The notes beneath the pieces are model-generated. The model was not told where the DNA came from and did not search any database. It saw only the letters and a list, made by a program, of their open reading frames with translations. From Sulfidibacterium sp964549335 (lineage in GTDB: Bacteria; Bacteroidota; Bacteroidia; Bacteroidales; F082), in contig CAZJUQ010000035.1 of the NCBI GenBank assembly GCA_964549335.1, positions 1-64,000 of the forward strand: a stretch of DNA of 64,000 bases, written 5' to 3'. The position numbers were made by a program, and so were the translations under genes. Below are positions 52,955-62,501 of this stretch, piece after piece (the stretch's first letter is position 1; every line of letters starts with the position of its first letter).

Positions 52955-54727
52955 CTATTCTTCGGAAAACTCTTTCAACAATTGGCGGTATTTTGAAAAA
53001 ACGTTTGCCCGCGACACAAATCCGACATATTTACCGTTGTCGAGAACCACAAGGTTGTATTTTCCCGAGTGTTGGAACTTTTGCGCCACCGTTTCCATAT
53101 CGTCATCTATTTGAACAACCGTTGAGGGGTTAAACATAAGACTTCTGACACTTGTTTTTTCGTACAACTCGGGTTTAAACATAATATGGCGTATCTGGTC
53201 GAGGATAATTATACCGTAAAAGTTGTTTTCGTCGTCAACCACGGGAAAGATATTGCGTTTAGACTCGGCAATAACCTTTATAAGATCACCCAGATTGGCA
53301 TCGGGCGAAATAGTACTGAAATTTGTTTCAATCAAAGGTTTTATGCTCATCATTGCCAACACTGTTTGGTCTTTGTGATGAGTAAGCATATCGCCACGCT
53401 TAGAGAGTTGAATGGTATAGATTGAACGAGGCGACATGGTTTTTGAGATGGCATACGATGTCGTTGAAACAATCATTATGGGCAAAAAAAGGCTGTAACC
53501 TTCGGTTATTTCGGCAATAAGAAAAATAGCCGTAAGGGGTGCCTGAACAACACCTGCCAGCAAACCCGCCATACCCGCCAAAGCAAAATCGTTTACCGGC
53601 AAGCTGCCCAATCCCAAAATATTAAAGGTTTTGGCGAAAAAGAGTCCGCTCATGGCACCGATAAACAATGTAGGCGCAAACACACCGCCAATGCCTCCGG
53701 CTCTGAATGTTAACGATGTGGCTATAACCTTTAACAGTATGATTGCAAAAAGCAAAACCAACGAAACGGTAATGTTGTCTTTAAGCGAATAAAATATGCT
53801 GTTGTCGAAAATAAATTCCATGTTTCCTTTCAAAGCGGCATTTATCGCCTCGTACCCTTCGCCGTACAGCGACGGCATTAAAAAGATAAGTATTCCGAGT
53901 AATATTGAACCTATTATTAGTTTCGACACCCAACCTTTGAATTTATCGAAAACCTTGCCTATCAACACATAGGTCTTTATGTAATAAGCCGAAACGAATG
54001 ATGCAAAAACACCCAAACCGAAATAATAAACGGTTTCGCTAAGGCTGAAACTGTATTGTACCTGAAACGGGTACAGCACATCGAAACCGAGAAAGAAATA
54101 GGATGTCAATGCAGCCGTTATCGACGCTATCAAAATAGGCACAAGCGACGACATTGTCATATCAAAAAGTATTACTTCGAGGGCAAAAACCACCGCGGCA
54201 ATGGGGGCTTTGAAAATTGCCGACATTGCAGCCGCCGAGGCGAACCCCAGTACCGAAATAATCTGCTTGTAGCTCAATCCCAACTTTTTTGCCAAAAACG
54301 AACCCCAAGCGGCACCGGTAACAACCGTAGGACCTTCAAGCCCTACCGACCCTCCGAAACCAACCGTGAGGGTACTTGTTATTATAGACGAAAATGTATT
54401 GTGGGGTTCTATTATGCCGTGATTTTTCGATATGGAATACAAAACATTTGGAATACCGTCGCGTACAGGCTTACGCAAAATGTATTTTATAAATATCAAG
54501 GTCAAGAATAATCCAATGGCGGGATATACCACATACCAATAATTAAAATACTCGACATCAAAACCGCCGGTAAGAAGTTTCCGCACGAAAAAAACAGCAT
54601 TCTTCATTATTACCGCCAACATACCCACCAAAAAACCGACAATAATACTAAGCACTATCATCAACTGCTTTGAAGGTATCTTGCGGCTGTAAAGCAATAC
54701 TCTGTCTATAATGCCTCTTTTTTTCAT
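52955..54727 (-). CDS. ClC-family chloride channel/antiporter with CBS domains
   Basis: A 590-residue membrane protein. The ClC selectivity-filter motifs are visible: GGSVGLEGPTVVTGAA near 128-143 (GxEGP), the GKxGP-type second region replaced by GGIGGVFAPTLFIGA near 345-360 (GxFxP), and a C-terminal Tyr region. The gating-glutamate motif is retained. Two CBS domains (about 455-575) follow the last helix and may bind adenine nucleotides. ATG 54727 (MKKRG) is chosen because an earlier in-frame ATG at 54736 lies inside the promoter box. Confidence 0.92.
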   Translation of the reverse strand: MKKRGIIDRVLLYSRKIPSKQLMIVLSIIVGFLVGMLAVIMKNAVFFVRKLLTGGFDVEYFNYWYVVYPAIGLFLTLIFIKYILRKPVRDGIPNVLYSISKNHGIIEPHNTFSSIITSTLTVGFGGSVGLEGPTVVTGAAWGSFLAKKLGLSYKQIISVLGFASAAAMSAIFKAPIAAVVFALEVILFDMTMSSLVPILIASITAALTSYFFLGFDVLYPFQVQYSFSLSETVYYFGLGVFASFVSAYYIKTYVLIGKVFDKFKGWVSKLIIGSILLGILIFLMPSLYGEGYEAINAALKGNMEFIFDNSIFYSLKDNITVSLVLLFAIILLKVIATSLTFRAGGIGGVFAPTLFIGAMSGLFFAKTFNILGLGSLPVNDFALAGMAGLLAGVVQAPLTAIFLIAEITEGYSLFLPIMIVSTTSYAISKTMSPRSIYTIQLSKRGDMLTHHKDQTVLAMMSIKPLIETNFSTISPDANLGDLIKVIAESKRNIFPVVDDENNFYGIIILDQIRHIMFKPELYEKTSVRSLMFNPSTVVQIDDDMETVAQKFQHSGKYNLVVLDNGKYVGFVSRANVFSKYRQLLKEFSEE

Positions 54728-54733
54728 CCGCCG

Positions 54734-54741
54734 CAAAGGTA
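54734..54741 (-). promoter_or_regulatory. Promoter -7 box for the clc gene
   Basis: The minus-strand TACCTTTG, followed by CGGCGG, lies just 6 bases upstream of ATG 54727. The messenger would be nearly leaderless. Confidence 0.55.
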
Positions 54742-54899
54742 GAAAAGTGTTTTAAATATGGGAAAGTTAATTATTAAAAATAATCACGAGGACATACAAA
54801 TAACGGCAAATGCATGTCGTATCCGTTTATGGCGGAAACATATTTGCTGCATGCCGTCAGATTTTACGGATAAATATTTGTTCCTGATTTAATGTTTTA

Positions 54900-55556
54900 T
54901 TAAAATTTCAGGGCTCTTAAAAACTCCCTTTTACCGGGAGGTCCCGGAAGTTTTTCCAAACCGAATCCGGCCTTTTTCAGAGCCCTTTTCACGTCGCCTT
55001 TACAAGAATATGTGGTAAGGATACCTTCGTGCCGCATGGATTCGAATATTTTGCCGAAAATAGCGGCTTCCCACATTTCGGGTTGAACTTCCGGCGAGAA
55101 AGCATCGAAATAGACCAGGTTGTATCTCTCTTTTTCAAGAGTCACATTTTGTATTCCGCCGGTAATTATCCGGTATTTCACCAAACCGTTGAGTTCACCC
55201 CTTTTTTCTTCATGTATTTTTAAAAAAACATCTTTATTAAAATTCAACATTTCGGGATAATTCAATTTTCTTAAAAGATTTTGTTCGGGCAAACGTGGTT
55301 CTATTCCCGTATAATCTATTTTAACTCCATTCTCCAAAGCGAATTTCAGCGTAAGCAAAAAATTAAGCCCCGTACCGAATCCCACTTCCAACACACTAAC
55401 GGCGCTTTTGGACCTGCATACATATTTTAACCCCGCATCAATAAAAATATGTTCCGACTCTTGCACGGCACCGAACACCGAATGATAATGTTCGCCGACA
55501 TCCCGGCTAAACAGGGTGAAAGAGCCATCGGCGGTCTTTATCACTTCCTTTTTCAT
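54900..55556 (-). CDS. mnmD: tRNA 5-methylaminomethyl-2-thiouridine methyltransferase, MnmD-type
   Basis: A 218-residue AdoMet-dependent methyltransferase matching the methyltransferase half of bifunctional MnmC (DUF752). It occurs alone here, as in many Bacteroidota and Bacillus, so MnmD. Blocks are HYHSVFGAVQESEHIFI near 24-40, VLEVGFGTGLNFLLTL near 55-70 (AdoMet loop), VYFDAFSPEVQPEMW near 148-162 and YSCKGDVKRALKKAGF near 181-196. It modifies the wobble uridine of tRNAs. ATG 55556 lies 8 bases after the stop of the upstream lipoprotein gene. Confidence 0.88.
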   Translation of the reverse strand: MKKEVIKTADGSFTLFSRDVGEHYHSVFGAVQESEHIFIDAGLKYVCRSKSAVSVLEVGFGTGLNFLLTLKFALENGVKIDYTGIEPRLPEQNLLRKLNYPEMLNFNKDVFLKIHEEKRGELNGLVKYRIITGGIQNVTLEKERYNLVYFDAFSPEVQPEMWEAAIFGKIFESMRHEGILTTYSCKGDVKRALKKAGFGLEKLPGPPGKREFLRALKF

Positions 55557-55564
55557 GGCAAAAC

Positions 55565-56875
55565 TCAATATTGATAATTATATACCGGTTGCATACCCGA
55601 AATTTCATTTTCAAATCCAACATAATCGACAACGGTTGCCGAGGGCAGTTTCAAAACGGTCATATCGTTGTTTTTCAATACAAAAAGTAAATTGTCGTTG
55701 TCGTCGAAAGCCAGTGACGAAACGGTGCCTGTATTATCAAAATCCAACACTTTGAGAAAATCGTCAGAATAAAGGTAAAGAGATGTTCCCGTAGCAACAA
55801 CATAAGTGCCTGCATCTGTTTTCACGGCTGCAATCAAGGGTTCGGGCACAATAGTCTTTTGCGAGACAATAATATTTTCAGAAGCGTCATAGTTGACCAG
55901 AAACGATTTCCCATCCCTGTTTTGAATCAAAACAACCATATTGGCTTCGTAATTATCAAATACTTCCACAACATTTCCCGTCACTTGCCGTTGAAAAAGT
56001 TTTATACCGGTATTTTTATAAAACACCGTCCACAACAGTGTGCCGTTAAGTTTAGTACGACAACTTGCAAATATGTAATCGCGGGTTACACCCATTTTCA
56101 AGGGAACGGTATCCGTCATAAAACGGGTTGTCGATTTTTCAACCCCCGAAATCATATCAAAACTACGGATAACGCCTCCGGTACTTGCCGTCAAAACCCT
56201 GCCGGCAGCAAAATCATAAGCCGTACAGGTCTGATTTTCCACAGTTTGAGGCGAATAATCCCATTGTTTTATTAATCCGTCAAGCTTGTAAGCCGCCAAA
56301 ACGGGGTTCGATGTTTGCAATGCAAAAAGCAGGTTCGATTCGGTTAAAAATCCTGACGACAGGTTCTCCCCCCGCAAATATGCCAAAAGCGTGTCCCCGT
56401 CACTACGGTGATAAATCAAACCGGTATTCCCGTCGCCGTTTTTCACAAACAGCACAACCCCCTTCAAAACCTTGTTGCGGTTTTTTAAATAAATCCTCAC
56501 ATAGCTGTTTTTCTCTCCGTTTTCGTTTTGTGCGAAAACATGAAAATAATAGGCTGCCGTTTTATCAACATTTTTAGCCTCCATTTTAAAATCAATTTTT
56601 TTATCGAAAACATTAACGCCGGGGCGTACGGTAACATCTCCGAAAAATGGAACAAAGTTTTCACCGGTAATGTTGAATTTCAAGAATTTAAGCGGAGTGT
56701 CCGAAACCACACGAACATGAACGGTTAAATGTCCCGGAACCGCAAACAAAGCGTTTTCAACCGGTTCTGCAACGGAAATCACAATTCCCTCTTCGACCTT
56801 CTCTTTTTTGCACGACAAAAAAAGGAAAGATATAAAAACAGCCGCAAGAAAGACAAAATGCCTTTTTGTGTACAT
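55565..56875 (-). CDS. Lipoprotein with beta-propeller-like repeats
   Basis: A 436-residue lipoprotein (signal peptide ending FLFLSC, Cys near 22, followed by KKEK). An N-terminal Ig-like domain (about 28-125) is followed by a propeller-like run of short beta repeats with little motif conservation (about 140-436). It resembles WD/PQQ-style propellers of unknown role. I recognise no family. It shares a transcript with mnmD downstream. A minus-strand promoter box lies at 56889-56896. The start at 56875 (MYTKRH) or 56884 cannot be decided. Confidence 0.6.
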   Translation of the reverse strand: MYTKRHFVFLAAVFISFLFLSCKKEKVEEGIVISVAEPVENALFAVPGHLTVHVRVVSDTPLKFLKFNITGENFVPFFGDVTVRPGVNVFDKKIDFKMEAKNVDKTAAYYFHVFAQNENGEKNSYVRIYLKNRNKVLKGVVLFVKNGDGNTGLIYHRSDGDTLLAYLRGENLSSGFLTESNLLFALQTSNPVLAAYKLDGLIKQWDYSPQTVENQTCTAYDFAAGRVLTASTGGVIRSFDMISGVEKSTTRFMTDTVPLKMGVTRDYIFASCRTKLNGTLLWTVFYKNTGIKLFQRQVTGNVVEVFDNYEANMVVLIQNRDGKSFLVNYDASENIIVSQKTIVPEPLIAAVKTDAGTYVVATGTSLYLYSDDFLKVLDFDNTGTVSSLAFDDNDNLLFVLKNNDMTVLKLPSATVVDYVGFENEISGMQPVYNYQY

Positions 56876-56888
56876 TTTAACCATTGTA

Positions 56889-56896
56889 CAAATTTA
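56889..56896 (-). promoter_or_regulatory. Promoter -7 box for the lipoprotein/mnmD operon
   Basis: The minus-strand TAAATTTG lies 14 bases before the start at 56875. A rightward TATCTTGG at 56913-56920 could serve the divergent exonuclease gene. Confidence 0.55.
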
Positions 56897-56942
56897 GTGA
56901 TAAAATAATTTGTATCTTGGCAAAATAAAAAATAGAGGTTTT

Positions 56943-57653
56943 ATGCTGGAAAATATCAGAATCGATAGAATTTTGTTTCTTGATATAGAAACCGTTCCCG
57001 CCTATCCCGATTACAATTCGGTACCCGGAAATTTTAAAAAATTATGGGATAAAAAAGCTGCAAAATTAAAAGGTAACAACGAAAACATAACCCCCGGAGA
57101 ACTTTACCACTCTGCCGGCATCTATTCCGAATTTGGAAAAATAGTGTGTATATCATGCGGTTTTATTTCGGGTAACGGCATCCGTATCAAATCGTTTTAC
57201 GGCGACGATGAAAAAATATTTTTGAAAGAGTTTGCCGAAATGTTAAACACACATTACAACGGTGACGAATATTTGCTTTGCGGACATAATGCCAAAGAGT
57301 TCGATTTTCCTTACATTGCACGCCGTATGCTGGTAAACGGAATAGAACTTCCGGAAATATTGAATCTTGCAGGAAAAAAACCCTGGGAAGTTCAACACCT
57401 CGATACTATGGAGTTGTGGAAATTCGGCGATTACAAACATTACACCTCGCTGGAATTACTTGCCGCAATTTTTGACATTCCCACACCCAAAGACGACATA
57501 AACGGGAGTGATGTATGGAAAGTTTACTGGCAAGACAACGATTTGGAACGCATTGTAAAATATTGCCAAAAAGATGTAATAACGACAATACAGCTTTTTA
57601 GAAGATATCAAGGCGAACAACCTATAAAAGAAGAATTTATAACTTACAAATAG
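56943..57653 (+). CDS. DEDDy-type 3'-5' exonuclease (predicted DNA polymerase B-like)
   Basis: A 236-residue exonuclease of the PolB-exo2/RNase H-like class. The active-site motifs are FLDIETVP near 12-19 (Exo I, Asp and Glu), GHNAKEFDFPYI near 114-125 (Exo II, Asp) and YCQKDVITT near 208-216 (Exo III, Tyr and Asp of the DEDDy type). It probably removes mismatched or damaged 3' ends. A TTG-led frame from 56910 lies in the promoter zone, so ATG 56943 (MLENIRIDR) is preferred. The replicative helicase follows after 63 bases. Confidence 0.85.
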   Translation: MLENIRIDRILFLDIETVPAYPDYNSVPGNFKKLWDKKAAKLKGNNENITPGELYHSAGIYSEFGKIVCISCGFISGNGIRIKSFYGDDEKIFLKEFAEMLNTHYNGDEYLLCGHNAKEFDFPYIARRMLVNGIELPEILNLAGKKPWEVQHLDTMELWKFGDYKHYTSLELLAAIFDIPTPKDDINGSDVWKVYWQDNDLERIVKYCQKDVITTIQLFRRYQGEQPIKEEFITYK

Positions 57654-57716
57654 TATTTCAAAAAATAATTTATCAACAATTGTAAACCATTTTGTTTCAT
57701 TCCATATTTTTGGAAA

Positions 57717-59270
57717 ATGGAAAAGCAAGAAATAAAAAAACAAAAAAAGCCTGTTGGTTTCTCGCACGACAAACTCACAAACAACTACATGGAACTGGGT
57801 AAAGTTCCGCCTCAGGCTTTGGATTTGGAGGAAGCCGTTTTGGGTGCATTGATGCTCGAAGCCGATGCTGTATCGGCGGTTATCGATTTGCTAAAACCCG
57901 AAGTATTTTACAAAGATGCCCACCAAAGAATTTTTTCGGCCATATTACGACTTTTCGACAAAAACGAACAGATAGATATTCTTACGGTAACCAACGAGTT
58001 GAAAAACATGGGGGAACTCGACATGGTCGGTGGTCCCTATTATATCACCATGCTGACAAGCCGCGTTTCGTCGGCAGCAAATATTGAATTCCATACGCGT
58101 ATCATTATTCAAAAGTTCATTCAACGCGAACTCATACGTATCTCGTCCAATATCATTAAAGAGGCATACGAAGACACCACCGATGTTTTGGATTTGCTTG
58201 ACAAAGCAGAGCAAAATCTTTTTGAGGTGTCGGAATCTAATCTGAGACGCAACTTCGACACCATGCCATCGTTAATAAAACAGGCTATCGAAAATATAGA
58301 AAACGCCAAGAATGCGGATACCGGAATAAGCGGGTTGCCTTCGGGATTTACCGATTTGGACAAGTTAACTTCGGGGTGGCAAAAATCCGACTTGATAATA
58401 CTTGCCGCACGTCCTGCAATGGGTAAAACGGCTTTTGCACTATCCATGGCCCGAAATATTGCGGTAATAACAAAAAAGCCCGTTGCAATATTCAGCCTCG
58501 AAATGTCGGCCGTACAATTGGTTACACGTTTGATTTCGAGCGAGTCGGAGCTTCCTGCCGACAAGCTGAAACGGGGAGATTTGGCCGACTACGAATGGCA
58601 ACAGCTAAACAGCAAAATCAACGGTCTTGTCAATGCAAATATTTTCATTGACGACACGCCGGCCCTTTCGATATTCGAACTGAGGGCAAAATGCCGCCGT
58701 TTGAAACAACAACACGATATTCAAATGGTGTTTGTGGATTATTTGCAATTGATGAAAGGGGATACACGCAACGGAACCACCGGAAACCGCGAAAATGAAA
58801 TCAGCAACATCTCCAGGTCGTTAAAAGCTCTTGCCAAAGAACTCAACATTCCCGTACTCGCTCTTTCGCAATTAAGCCGTGCCGTGGAAACAAGAGGCGG
58901 GGGAAGTACATCGAAAAAACCTATACTTTCGGACCTGCGCGAATCGGGAGCCATTGAACAGGATGCCGATATCGTTATGTTTATTTACCGTGCTGAATAC
59001 TACAAAATAGACGAATTTGAAGACGGCTCTCCCACAAAGGGTATTGCCGAAATTATTGTGGCTAAACACCGTAACGGTCCCGTGGGTGAAGTAAGGTTGA
59101 GATTTATCGACAGATTTGCAAAATTCGAAAGCCTGATTCCGCTTAACCTTCCTGTTCAAAACGACCCTTCGACAGGTATGATTAACAATAACATTACAAT
59201 CCCGTCGAGTATGAATAATGATGATGATGACGATTTTACAGGAAACGACGAAAGAAATGTGCCGTATTAA
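57717..59270 (+). CDS. dnaB: Replicative DNA helicase
   Basis: A 517-residue hexameric 5'-3' helicase. The N-terminal domain (about 25-130, PPQALDLEEAVLGALMLE) interacts with primase. The RecA-like C-terminal domain has Walker A ARPAMGKTAFALSMA near 228-242, Walker B MVFVDYLQLM near 333-342 and the arginine-finger region DLRESGAIEQDAD near 402-414. The family block GGGSTSKKP precedes that region. There is no intein. The tail is acidic and Asn/Asp-rich (NNDDDDDFTGND). Length and order are normal. Confidence 0.96.
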   Translation: MEKQEIKKQKKPVGFSHDKLTNNYMELGKVPPQALDLEEAVLGALMLEADAVSAVIDLLKPEVFYKDAHQRIFSAILRLFDKNEQIDILTVTNELKNMGELDMVGGPYYITMLTSRVSSAANIEFHTRIIIQKFIQRELIRISSNIIKEAYEDTTDVLDLLDKAEQNLFEVSESNLRRNFDTMPSLIKQAIENIENAKNADTGISGLPSGFTDLDKLTSGWQKSDLIILAARPAMGKTAFALSMARNIAVITKKPVAIFSLEMSAVQLVTRLISSESELPADKLKRGDLADYEWQQLNSKINGLVNANIFIDDTPALSIFELRAKCRRLKQQHDIQMVFVDYLQLMKGDTRNGTTGNRENEISNISRSLKALAKELNIPVLALSQLSRAVETRGGGSTSKKPILSDLRESGAIEQDADIVMFIYRAEYYKIDEFEDGSPTKGIAEIIVAKHRNGPVGEVRLRFIDRFAKFESLIPLNLPVQNDPSTGMINNNITIPSSMNNDDDDDFTGNDERNVPY

Positions 59271-59327
59271 CAAAAGCATTTTTATTTACCATTCAAAAAA
59301 ATTTATAAACAACAAAACCTTTAAGCA

Positions 59328-60170
59328 ATGAAAAACAAATCTTTTATTAAAATTATCGCAATTGCAATTATTTTGCCGCTGTTGTCGGGTTCATTGACGG
59401 CTCAAAAAAAGATAGAGTTAAAATATAAACTGAAAGCAGGCGACAAATACAGCTATATTACAAAACTTGACCAGGACATAAACTTCGAGTCAAACGGTCA
59501 AGAGGTATCTTTAAACCAGTTGATGAATTTCTATATTACCATGAATATCGAGAAAGGTGAAAATACCGGTGATTACAAAATTGTTTCCACAATAGACAGA
59601 ATTGCCATGGAACAAAAGATTTTCGGCATGGAACTGAAGTACGACTCGGACGACTCGTCAACATTTTCGTCGGGAATGGGGAAACAGATAGGCGATGAAA
59701 TGAACAAACTAATCGGCAAAAGTTACAGTGTCGAGGTAGATCGTTACGGCAATATTAAAGCCATTGACATGGGTGAAATTTCGGAGAACAAAGACATCTC
59801 AGAAAATATCAACAACAATTCATCATTTGCAGTTTATCCGGCACACAAAATTGCCATAGGCGAAAGTTGGGAAACCGACATCAAACCGCTGAACAATACC
59901 GACATGAAAATACACACCAAATACACCATAACCAAAATCAAAGGCAAAAAGGCATATATCAATTTCGAAAGCACCTTAACATCACCCGATAATTCGGATT
60001 TAAAAATAAGCGGAACACAAAAAGGTAATTTAACGGTAAACAAAAAGACCGGTTGGATAACACACTCCGAAATTGATCAGGAACTTAAAATCAACATTAG
60101 TCAAGGTGGCATTGAGGTGCCGGCAGAGGTTAGCGGCACAATGGAAACAAATTCCAATAAGATAAAATAA
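59328..60170 (+). CDS. Exported DUF6263-like protein
   Basis: A 280-residue secreted protein with a signal peptide ending near SLTAQ. Repeated beta strands begin with the ELKYKLKAGDKYSYITKLDQDI type motif near 30-50 and continue through GNIKAIDMGEIS near 140-151, KIAIGESWETDI near 175-186 and NKKTGWITHSEIDQELKI near 231-248. This pattern fits the DUF6263 family of Bacteroidota lipid- or protein-binding-like proteins, but I am not certain. Its stop is 5 bases from the stop of the convergent lpxD-like gene. Confidence 0.6.
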   Translation: MKNKSFIKIIAIAIILPLLSGSLTAQKKIELKYKLKAGDKYSYITKLDQDINFESNGQEVSLNQLMNFYITMNIEKGENTGDYKIVSTIDRIAMEQKIFGMELKYDSDDSSTFSSGMGKQIGDEMNKLIGKSYSVEVDRYGNIKAIDMGEISENKDISENINNNSSFAVYPAHKIAIGESWETDIKPLNNTDMKIHTKYTITKIKGKKAYINFESTLTSPDNSDLKISGTQKGNLTVNKKTGWITHSEIDQELKINISQGGIEVPAEVSGTMETNSNKIK

Positions 60171-60175
60171 CTTTT

Positions 60176-61108
60176 TTATAATTTCAGATGCTTGACAACG
60201 TCGGGCATCTTGCTTTTTGCAATGTGTTCGCGCCAATATTGGCGTACATCCATTGCGGGAGCACCCATATAAACTCTACCGCCTTCAAGCGATTTGTCAA
60301 CACCGGTGGTTGCCAATAGCACAGCCCGTTTGCCCACCACCACATCTTTATTTATGAGCACATTGGCCCATGTCACCACCTCATCCTCCAAAGTGGTAAC
60401 GCCGGCTATGGCAGTAAAAGCTCCAATCAAACAATTTTTTCCGATAACGGTATCGTGCCCTACCTGACAATGATTATCGAACTTGGTTCCCGCTCCTATT
60501 ATTGTATCGGAAGTGACCCCCCTGTCAATTGAACATAAAGCCCCTATTTCGACATTATCTTCCACAATCACCCGTCCGCACGACAAAAATTTCTTGTATC
60601 CCCCCTCGCGTTTTTGAAAATAGTATGCATCACCGCCTATTACCGAATTTGAATTTATAATGACATTATCGCCTATCAGACAATAGTCGTTTATGGATAC
60701 ATTGGAATGGATAATGCAATTTTTCCCTATTTTCACATTGTTACCAATAAACACTCCGGGTTGAATTACGGTTCCTTCGCCAATCTCGGCTTTATCGCTA
60801 ACGGGTTTTACCGATTTTTCAAACGGGCGAAAACGTTTTATCAAAACAAGAAAGGCGTTAAAAGGGTCAGGGTGGTAAAGCAACACTTTTCCTTTTGGAG
60901 GCCTCCTCTTTTTATTAATGATTATTGCCGAAGCTTTTGAGTTTAAAACCTTTTCGTAATATTTGGGATGATCCACAAAGGTCACATCACCTTTACGCAC
61001 CCTGTGAATTTCGTTCAATCCCGACACAATAACGGATTTATCTCCCGACACTTCGGCACCGATAATTTCCGAAAGGTTTAAAACATCTATGGGGGAGGGA
61101 AAATCCAT
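60176..61108 (-). CDS. LpxD-like acyltransferase paralogue (UDP-glucosamine-type beta-helix)
   Basis: A 310-residue protein that resembles LpxD: N-terminal uridine-binding-like domain (LSEIIGAEVSGDKSVIVSGL, DVTFVDHPKY), then a hexapeptide-repeat beta-helix (about 105-280) with IGGDAYYFQK and ATTGVDKSLEGGRVYMGAPAM near the C-terminus. Compared with the true lpxD at 18.2-19.3 kb, the usual GSDGFGFA-type block is altered to IGGDAYYFQ, and a C-terminal tail differs. It is the last gene of the lpxC-fabZ-lpxA-efp operon, 10 bases after efp. It may acylate a different UDP-sugar, or act in lipid A variants (inference). Confidence 0.82.
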   Translation of the reverse strand: MDFPSPIDVLNLSEIIGAEVSGDKSVIVSGLNEIHRVRKGDVTFVDHPKYYEKVLNSKASAIIINKKRRPPKGKVLLYHPDPFNAFLVLIKRFRPFEKSVKPVSDKAEIGEGTVIQPGVFIGNNVKIGKNCIIHSNVSINDYCLIGDNVIINSNSVIGGDAYYFQKREGGYKKFLSCGRVIVEDNVEIGALCSIDRGVTSDTIIGAGTKFDNHCQVGHDTVIGKNCLIGAFTAIAGVTTLEDEVVTWANVLINKDVVVGKRAVLLATTGVDKSLEGGRVYMGAPAMDVRQYWREHIAKSKMPDVVKHLKL

Positions 61109-61118
61109 TACAAAAGGG

Positions 61119-61685
61119 TTATTGTTTTACGCGTTCGGAATACTCGTGCGAGCGCGTATCGACTTTAATTTTGTCGCCCGTATTGATAAATAGCGGTACT
61201 TTAACCACGGCACCTGTTTCGAGCGTGGCATCTTTAAAAGTGTTTGTGGCCGTATTACCTCTCTCTCCCGGTTCGGTATATGTAACTTCCAGGGTAACAT
61301 ACGGAGGCATCTCGCAAAAGACCGGTGTTTCGGTCTCGGTATGAAAACCTATGGTAACCATATCGCCCTCTTTGAGCAAATCGGGAGCCGAAATCATCGA
61401 TTCGTCGATAAAAGTTTGTTCGAAAGTTTCGGCATTCATAAAATGATAATCTTTTCCGTCGTTATATAAAAACTGGTATTGACGTCTTTCAACACGTTGA
61501 ACATTAATTTTAACACCCGATGTAAAAGTGTTCGGGATTACTCTTCCCGTTTTTACGTTTTTCAGTTTTGTACGCACAAAGGCGGGACCTTTGCCCGGTT
61601 TAACATGCTGAAATTCCACTATTGTCCAGAGTTCGCCGTTGTGTTCTATACACAATCCGTTTCTAAAATCTGCTGTTGTTGCCAT
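61119..61685 (-). CDS. efp: Translation elongation factor P
   Basis: A 188-residue EF-P with KOW-like domain I and two OB domains. It relieves ribosome stalling at polyproline. The loop that enters the peptidyl-transferase centre is HVKPGKGPAFVRTKLKN near 28-44, with Lys at the tip as in beta-lysylated types. The C-terminal block GDKIKVDTRSHEYSERV fits. No modifying enzyme (EpmA/EarP/YmfI) gene is near. It lies between lpxA and the lpxD-like gene. Confidence 0.96.
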   Translation of the reverse strand: MATTADFRNGLCIEHNGELWTIVEFQHVKPGKGPAFVRTKLKNVKTGRVIPNTFTSGVKINVQRVERRQYQFLYNDGKDYHFMNAETFEQTFIDESMISAPDLLKEGDMVTIGFHTETETPVFCEMPPYVTLEVTYTEPGERGNTATNTFKDATLETGAVVKVPLFINTGDKIKVDTRSHEYSERVKQ

Positions 61686-61698
61686 AAAAAAAAATTTT

Positions 61699-62490
61699 TT
61701 AAACTTCTTTAGTTCTGTTATAACCTTTCATAATACCGCGCTGCGACCGTGCAATAAAGCTGATAACTTCATCCCTGTCGGGGGTTGCGGCCAAATTGGC
61801 CTCGATAAAACGGACGGCCTGCGAAACATTACGTCCTCTCAGATAAAGGTGGCGGTAAATATCTTGAATAAAATTTATTCTGTCGTTTGTAAACCCTCTT
61901 CTTCTAAGCCCTATTGAGTTGACACCCACAAAAGAGAGGGGTTCACGTCCCGCTTTTGCAAATGGGGGGACATCTTTGCTAACCATACTGCCTCCCGAAA
62001 TCATGGTATGTTTACCTATGTGAACAAACTGGTGCACGGCACTGAGTCCGCCCACTATCGCCCAATCGTCAACCTCGATATGTCCGGCCAAATTACAAGC
62101 ATTTGCCAATATCACATTATTTCCTATAATACAGTCGTGGGCAATATGTACATAAGCCATAAGCAAACAGTTGTTTCCGATAACGGTTTCCCAGCTTGCT
62201 TTGGTACCGCGATTAATGGTAACAAACTCACGAATGGTAACATTGTCGCCGATTTTCACAATGGTATCTTCACCGGCAAATTTCAAATCTTGCGGTATGG
62301 CTGAAATAACCGCACCAGGAAAAATTCTGCAATTTTTCCCTATAATAGCCCCTTCCATTATTGTCACGTTGGAACCTATCCAGGTTCCCTCGCCTATTTC
62401 AACATTTTTTTCAATGTTTACAAAAGGTTCGATTACAACATTGGGAGCTATCTTAGCTTGAGGATGGACGTAAGCTAACGGCTGATTCAT
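61699..62490 (-). CDS. lpxA: UDP-N-acetylglucosamine O-acyltransferase
   Basis: LpxA catalyses the first step of lipid A synthesis. This 263-residue protein has the hexapeptide-repeat left-handed beta-helix from residue 10 (AKIAPNVVIEPFVNIEKNVEIGEGTW-like repeats), the catalytic His in MAYVHIAHDCIIGNN near 120-134 (His of the AHDC block) and the C-terminal helical domain with YRHLYLRGRNVSQA. It starts 11 bases after fabZ. Confidence 0.95.
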   Translation of the reverse strand: MNQPLAYVHPQAKIAPNVVIEPFVNIEKNVEIGEGTWIGSNVTIMEGAIIGKNCRIFPGAVISAIPQDLKFAGEDTIVKIGDNVTIREFVTINRGTKASWETVIGNNCLLMAYVHIAHDCIIGNNVILANACNLAGHIEVDDWAIVGGLSAVHQFVHIGKHTMISGGSMVSKDVPPFAKAGREPLSFVGVNSIGLRRRGFTNDRINFIQDIYRHLYLRGRNVSQAVRFIEANLAATPDRDEVISFIARSQRGIMKGYNRTKEV

Positions 62491-62501
62491 TACAAAAAAG
62501 T

